From: Climacium dendroides
Taxonomy: Eukaryota; Streptophyta; Bryopsida; Hypnales; Climaciaceae
Length of the DNA stretch: 64,000 bases
Assembly (NCBI GenBank): GCA_950106755.1
Contig: OX467082.1
Coordinates: 19,902,001-19,966,000 of the forward strand
Direction of reading: 5' to 3'
Made by a program: the position numbers and the translations under genes. Shown one piece after another: positions 57,827-64,000 of this stretch. Within the stretch, counting starts at the first letter, position 1. Each line of letters starts with the position of its first letter. Under the pieces are notes generated by a model. That model worked only from the letters and a program-made list of their open reading frames with translations, had not been told where the DNA came from and did no database searches.

Positions 57827-57839
57827 ATGAGAGACTCCA

Positions 57840-58110
57840 CAGTTGGCACATGAGAGAGAGAGGCACAAGATTGGGTTGTTTGCCATGCTCTTCAAATGTG
57901 ACCAGGCCTTGTGGTGATCATCTGCCCCTCAACAAAACGGTGACCAAAGCATGCTAAGTAAGGGCATCCTTACATGTATATTGGTCATTGGCGGAATTGT
58001 ACATTAGGTGCCACACGGAATAATGGGAACTGCACTTTCATGTGGATCCAGTGCGTGGGGAAGGAAACAATTAAAAAAAATTCACATGTATTAGATTCAC
58101 TAGTTATCAC
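57840..58110. other. Short gene-free stretch
   Basis: Nothing recognised beyond a 'ccacagttggca-atgagag' block that echoes the left flank of the MITE. Confidence 0.3.
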
Positions 58111-58520
58111 AACTAATTACTTGCAAACTAAAACTCCTCATATTTTTCATCTCATTAATTGAATCGGAATGATTCAAAGCTTTTCATTTATATATAAATT
58201 TAAAGAATTGATTTTTATTTTTTATTTTTCTGAGAAGAAATCTTTTAATTTTATTTTTTTGAGTTGTTTGGGTTGTGCCGAGCAATGAAAATGACATATT
58301 GTATAATAACTTTTTAACCCCTAAAGGACCAAATGGCCTTTTTTTTGGTAACATAGCAATTGGGGGTAGCTCACTACAAATGGAATTTTTATTTTTTTTC
58401 TTTGAAATTTTCACACAACATGTTCTCGAGGAGTAGCTTTAAGGCCCAACAATTTTCACAACTTTTGAGTACATGGTTAAAAGGTTATTGTATGATATGT
58501 AGTTTTCAATGTTTGGTGGG
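58110..58520. repeat. Family E remnants joined head to head at a TTAA
   Basis: 58110-58313 matches the middle of family E in forward orientation. At 58314-58317 a TTAA is followed by CCCCTAAAGGACCAAATGG, which is the other end of family E inverted, and the match runs to about 58510. The junction falls where intact copies have 'actttTTAAccatg', so one copy may have inserted into another. Confidence 0.6.
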
Positions 58521-61245
58521 AAAAAATTCAATGAAAATTATAGGATATGGAATTAATTATTCTCATCAATATACTCCTTTGATTCCAAAATAAATCTAGG
58601 ATTTCTAAATATACTTGTTCCAAATTAAATTAGAAATCAATTCTCCGCAATTTGATCTACAACAATTGAAGCTAGTTTGAACAACCTAAAATAAAATAAT
58701 TGGTAGATTCTACACCGTAAAGACTATGTAGCAATTCAATTCCTACAAATTGAATCAAAATGCCACCTCTAACCAACCCTATTATCCAAAAATTATTACT
58801 TGAATCCACATCATAAATGAGAGATAAACCTTGCATTACCATAACCTTGTAAATTGCAATAAGAAAACTCAATTATATAGAATTTTCACCAACTTTTACA
58901 TCAATTTTTTTAAGCTAAACCATTAAATAGTAGGAACATAAAAAAAAGTGATAGAAGAAATAAAACAAAAATTGAAATTGAAGAAGATACAACCTTTGTA
59001 AGGAATAATTTCTCTCCACTATTGTTTTTTATAAAAAAAAATACCTCTCTCAAACTTGTGATAGATGGTAGCTTCATATGTGCCACAAAAAAATTACAAG
59101 AAATTGTTAATTTGAATGAGAAAATGAAGTAATTTGTACGAAATGCATCTAATCTAGGCATAATATGAACAATAAATTATTGTAGGTATACTGAAAAATT
59201 AAGTTTGAAAAGAATTGTGCACCAATAAAAATTCAAAGTCAACCATAAACAATTGACCAAAAGTTTTATAAATATATTTTTCAAAAATTTTAAGAGTTAT
59301 ATGACCTTGAGGTCAATGTTAAGCATATTTAAGAATTGTAGTGTCTCACGAATATTATTTTATTTATTGTACAGTTTAATTTTTTCTTATTAATAGTAAA
59401 GTGACAATCAACCTTGTTCATTCTTGTATTTTTCTTTGCATTGAAATGCCTCTCATTTAGGCTTATTTTTATAATTGGTTCATTTCAATCTTTGTAGATA
59501 TAAAAAAGATTATTTTTGTCAATTAGGCAATTCAAAATTAAGCTTATAAACAATCTACTATTACATGTCAAATAGCAATACTATTGGCAATACCTATAGG
59601 TGTGGACATCCCTTATATACATACATGCGAAGTTTGTAAGAATCCAACAAGTTTTATAGTGAAGACAATCTATCATCTTCCTATATTAACAAACAAATAT
59701 TTTCCAATCACTATGATAATATGGATACCAAAAATAATATGAATTGCATTATCTTCTTATCAAAAAATCTCAAAATTTATGATTTATAAAATTCCACAAA
59801 TTTTAAAGTTCAAATTAGAAACAACTCTCTAATTTTTCTTTAGAAAACTTTTTAGTAAAAAATTCATAAAAATTAGATATTGATTTGTTTCTTGGGATAT
59901 ATGGAAATTACTTTAAAATAAAGTTAAATATTTGTGGATCAATTTCTAATACACAAATTATTCAATATTAATTAGTTGTAATTTTTTAGTGGAGGATTTT
60001 TTAGTAGAGGGATCTAAATTTTAAAAATTATAATATTATCAATCTTGTTATATCTTTTTAAAAATAATCCAAGGATGCCACATTCAAATACCTCAATGTT
60101 GAACCATGACTTATATGCATATAATACATCCTCAAACAACTAAGTTATCTTTTTTAATTTATATGTACTAACATCATTATTCTTTCTATAGAATAAAAAA
60201 ATTGTCATTTAGTAGTTCAATTCCTATCTTTTCAACCCATCATTTTAAACTCAACATGTCTCTATGACTATGTGGCCTCAATATAGTTTTTAATATACTA
60301 GGATGGACCATACTCAACAAAGTGAAATTAGATTCACTCATGGGAATCAAAATTGGATCTAAATGGAGAGGGATTAAAATTAGTTGGGATCAATTTTGAT
60401 TAATTTTACCATGCTTCTAGGATGGTAGTTGAAGTTATAAATGTTTGTTTCTATGATGGACTACTAGATTTACAACAAGGATTGCATTAACCATTGAAAA
60501 GATCCATGAGTTGATATCTTAGCATTTAAATTAAAAAGAATGTCTTAAATTTTTCTTATACATAGTCTTTGTAAAGCCATATGTTCAATTTTGTAAATCA
60601 TCCTAACTTCATGTGTCTACTATTTTTTAATTGAAATATATTTTTAGATTAATTTGACATTAATCTCACAATTATTTATAATATATAAGGATTCACATTT
60701 CAATTTTTTTAAAATGTTATTTTTTTATATAGTAAAAGTGACATTATTTTTGTCTTTTTGACATTAGGACATGGTGTAGAAATTCAAATATAATACTTTA
60801 TAATTTCAATGGATATTTTTATATTGAATGATTTTTGTGCATGACAATCTATTTCACAATGTTTGTTTTCATGAATAAAAAATAGAATTGTTGCAGGCTT
60901 CAAAAAATATTGTCATTAGTCATAATATATATAGGACCTTTGATCTTTGGAGTTAATGGTACCAATCTTACCTTTTGTGTCATCTTTCTCATATCATTGT
61001 TGATTTAGTCAATATTCACCTTCTTTTCAACTTTGTTTTATTATTTTGTTATCACTTTCTAACTTCAATAGAAGAATCAATCTTATTTGTGTTTCTATAA
61101 AATTTATAGCCATTGTGTAGATAGCAAATATGGGTGAAAGCAAGAAATATGCTTGATTTTGTTGCATTCAAGGATAGTATTCTTAGTACTACAAGCTTTT
61201 GGAAAAAATATTTTAAAAAATAAAATAGAATATGGAAAATGATTA
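58521..61245. other. Gene-free AT-rich stretch
   Basis: Very AT-rich. Antisense frames (58672-58872, 58910-59161, 61052-61249) have no named domain, though they are hydrophobic by composition. No element ends recognised. Confidence 0.35.
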
Positions 61246-62057
61246 TCATACTGCTAAAATCATAATTCCCTTTGTAATATCACAAATGCTATCATTAATA
61301 CTAGGGGCTCGTGCCTGTTATGCTACGCATTCATTGTATCACATATTAATAAAATTTGATATATTTGAATAGAATGCATGATAATGATTTCAATAAGTCT
61401 TTAAAATAATTATTTTAAATATTTTGTAAAAATATTTTCAATTATGCATACATAGAAATCGCATTTTCACACAATGTGATATTACAGAAATAGAGTAGCA
61501 GTTTGCAATCACTTTTGTAATATCACTTTTTTCAAAGGGTGATATCATAGAAATAATATAGTTGTTGCAATTGAGGTGATATTAAAGAGGATCCATGGGA
61601 TGATATTATAGAGGTAGCAAATCCATTGCTTCTCTTGGCTTTACACTTCTTTGCACTTCTATGATTTTGTGCTTTTGTGAGCTTTGAGCTTTCATGATTT
61701 CAATTTTCTATAACTACTACCAAATGATTTTGAGAAATTTATTCATTTATAAGTTTTTCTTTTCAATTCTTCAATTTGGGTTGCCATTTTTTCTAACAAT
61801 GAAGTCAAATTTCTAATGCATTTTAATGTATGTGTATCTTTTATAGTATTTACCATTGCATATGTTTCATTCATCATTCAATAAATTTCTATTGTACATT
61901 TCAATATATGCTTACTTATAAAAAAAATTATACAAAGATTTTAGTCATTTTTATTTGAAAATTTATTGAAATTTTTGTTCTGTATTCTATCTAATACATA
62001 AAAATTCTTAGAAAATTCTAATGATGAATGCATAACATAGCAAGCGCCAACCGCTAG
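61246..62057 (+). mobile_element. Non-autonomous Helitron, copy 3 (812 bp)
   Basis: It starts TCATACTGCTAAAATC and ends GCGCCAACCGCTAG, between A (61245) and T (62058). The subterminal inverted segment and the AGCG/CGCT stem are retained. It has an internal deletion of about 40 bp relative to copy 1, near 61741. Confidence 0.88.
61743..61877 (-). CDS. Small antisense ORF carried by Helitron copy 3
   Basis: 44 residues beginning MMNETYAMVNTIKDTHTLK, then 'CIRNLTSLLEKMATQIEEL', with a stop where this copy carries its deletion. Same frame as 4870-5058 and 19850-20080. It is too short for most gene finders. Function unknown; expression is unsupported. Confidence 0.3.
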   Translation of the reverse strand: MMNETYAMVNTIKDTHTLKCIRNLTSLLEKMATQIEELKRKTYK

Positions 62058-62644
62058 TAACAATATAAAATTATATCCCCCAAAATTTGGACCTACAAAT
62101 TAGATGTGCACAATTGTTCGGACGCTTGACATGAAGGCAACTTGAAAACATTCAAAATTTGAATTTTATCCAATATGAATAAATAGTTGTTTGCTTTTAT
62201 GTCTATTGCTTCCATAGGCCTCTCTTCATTCAATTTTTGTCCATTGTATAAACTCATTTGCCCATGAATTTACAATCCACTACATTGTGAGTCCATCGTC
62301 AAAGGTCATTTATCATATACCATTAGTGTTCCCATGTACCCATCAATTTATCCATCTATTGAATTGCTAGTCCACCACCAAAAGTTATCCTTCGTGTACC
62401 ATCATTAGTCCCATCCAACTATTAGATATCTATCCATTGTAATACTAGTTCACTACCAATGGTCATTCATCATCTATCACGTACCATCAACAAGTCATAT
62501 CTATCCACAAGTTGTATGTCAATCCATTGTATTTCTAGCCCATAGCCAAAGCATTGTTCCCATCCACCAACTATCCATTCATCATATTGCAAGTTCACCA
62601 CTAAAGCTCACCCATCACATACCAAAAATACTCCTATCCATTCT
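62058..62644. other. Gene-free stretch
   Basis: Many short 'tccat' and 'catcta' type echoes ('gtccaccacca', 'ccatccaccaac') suggest a very old degenerate tandem repeat. Nothing coding. Confidence 0.35.
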
Positions 62645-62794
62645 CACTATTAGAAAATTTAGTATTTTTGTTGTTTTGGTCATGTTGATCCGGTCAAAAT
62701 CTAACAGAAATCTGTTGATTTCAACAGATTTCTATCAAATTTTGACCGGATCAACGCGACCAAAACAATAGAAAAACTAAATTTTCTAGTAGTG
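62645..62794. mobile_element. CACTA foldback MITE, 150 bp
   Basis: It starts CACTATTAGAAAATTTAGT and ends ACTAAATTTTCTAGTAGTG. The two halves pair over about 70 bp each, so the element is nearly one hairpin. TCT flanks both sides (62642-62644 and 62795-62797), a perfect 3-bp target duplication. Low divergence between arms suggests it is younger than most repeats here. Confidence 0.88.
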
Positions 62795-62797
62795 TCT

Positions 62798-64000
62798 ATC
62801 GATAGTTAGCCACCAAAAGTCACCTCACGTACGACAATGGTTGCCTTTGAAATTTTTATTGCCACAAATGTACTTTCCACTAGAGTACCTTTTGTCCCTT
62901 AACAATATCCTATTTCTACATCTTCTAATTTTCCGGACTCACAACTATCATCCATCAATCTCCGTACCAACCATCCACATTTCCATAGGTCTTGGAAACG
63001 TTTGTCCAACATGTCTACCATCCAAGAGGTTGTCATCCATAAATGTAATTGTCAAAAGACAATAGTTCATTATCCCTTAGAGGTTGGTCCAAAAATTTAG
63101 AATAGAATATTTTATTAAAATTTCTCCCTATGTTGAGGTATAGGTCCCATTTTTGCAAAAATGGAGGAATAAAAAATGTCTTTGTACAACTTGAGGTGCT
63201 AATTGTGTTTGACCCTCTTTATTAACATGGATAGGATCTAAATCTCAATTCACAAAAAATCCACCATGCTATCATACCTTGTTGTCATTTAAAAAATATT
63301 CAAATGCAATGTAGAATTGAAAGTAAACTAGAGACCAAGGGCATGGTAACTTTTTGACTTTAGGTTGACTCTTAATTGTGGCAAAAAGGATAAAATTCTA
63401 CATGTATATTTTCAATGAGTATAAATTCTAGATTGTAAACTTATTTCCCATTTCATGTTATAGAAATTACCTTGCTTCCAACTACAAAGTCATTGACACT
63501 AATTCACATAAATTACACATATAAAAAAGTACATTCCTCTAGCAACCATCCATACAAGACTTTTGTACTTGTCATTTTATACTTTTATTTGTTATATTGA
63601 AAGGAATGGTGTAGATTTGTAAAGATGGATTAGCTTATGAGAATTATTGTCAAATGGCCTTTAGTGTGAGGTTACAAATGAAAAAAAAATTGTTTACCAT
63701 TGAGGTAATAGCACCTTATTTTCACCCATTTCTATACCAACCCCTATAAGTTCTTGTCTAAAACATACAACCTCTATTTATATAAGCCTTAGATGGAATT
63801 TGTGGCCTTTAGAAGTCCGTGAGTTATCATGGCGGGGAATGCACTACAACAGCAACAGAGCAATGACAACACAGCAGACTAACGTGGCCAAGATCCAGCC
63901 ATGTCATTTTTGGGAAAAAAAATTAATTTTTTTTTCAATTTTTTTTTTGCATTCTAAGAACTAAATTTTTTCCCCCTGACAATTGACCGTTCCCTCGCTA
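62798..64000. other. Gene-free stretch to the window end
   Basis: The open frame 62841-63065 (+) has no assigned domain. No repeat boundary recognised. Confidence 0.3.

Overview
This window looks like intergenic nuclear DNA from a land plant with a large, repeat-filled genome. The evidence is plant-type Helitrons, CACTA and Mutator-like miniature elements, a plant-style LINE with a zinc-binding reverse-transcriptase tail, and long AT-rich stretches of decayed repeats. A gymnosperm would fit the mix of old, nested, low-copy transposon debris, but that is inference and the species cannot be named from the sequence. I found no intact protein-coding gene, rRNA, tRNA, organellar insertion or CRISPR array. 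The small open frames are mostly chance or lie inside repeats.

Three decayed transposase or retroelement genes can be read through stops and frameshifts. A hAT-family transposase lies on + (6988-11540); its N-terminal part is split by a 1.6-kb CACTA-ended element and it probably had introns. A pogo/Tigger-like (CENP-B type) DDE transposase lies on - (37397-35176). A LINE on - (about 51620-47870) keeps a YVDD motif and a zf-RVT domain and is cut by two later insertions.

The most striking pattern is a group of elements flanked by TTAA whose ends read CCCCTAAA...TTTAGGGG. At least seven have both ends in the window and several more have one end. One sits in a 33-bp tandem array, which gives a readable empty site. 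TTAA plus CCC ends is the signature of piggyBac-type transposition, which is not usual in plants. A second MITE family has two copies of exactly 410 bp with AGGTA ends and mostly TA flanks. A third group is a three-copy non-autonomous Helitron family (812-866 bp) that carries the same antisense reading frame in every copy.

Layout: 1-5.6 kb, TTAA elements, a 555-bp TIR element, a 410-bp MITE and Helitron 1. 5.6-6.75 kb, AT-rich with nothing recognised. 6.75-11.5 kb, a TA microsatellite and the hAT relic with its CACTA insertion. 12-16.8 kb, TTAA-type repeats and a TA MITE. 16.9-19.3 kb, a GC-richer patch of unknown origin. 19.4-21 kb, Helitron 2 abutting a TTAA element. 21-32 kb, mostly decayed repeats. 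32.9-34.8 kb, inverted repeats, a nested MITE and the 33-bp array. 35.2-39.3 kb, the pogo relic and GC-richer fragments. 39.5-44.4 kb, MITEs and a 1.7-kb TIR element. 45.7-51.6 kb, a MITE and the broken LINE. 53.3-56.8 kb, a 1.6-kb tandem duplication with two 77-78-bp minisatellite arrays. 56.8-57.9 kb, a GC-rich patch and a Mutator-like MITE. 58-64 kb, AT-rich repeats, Helitron 3 and a CACTA foldback MITE.
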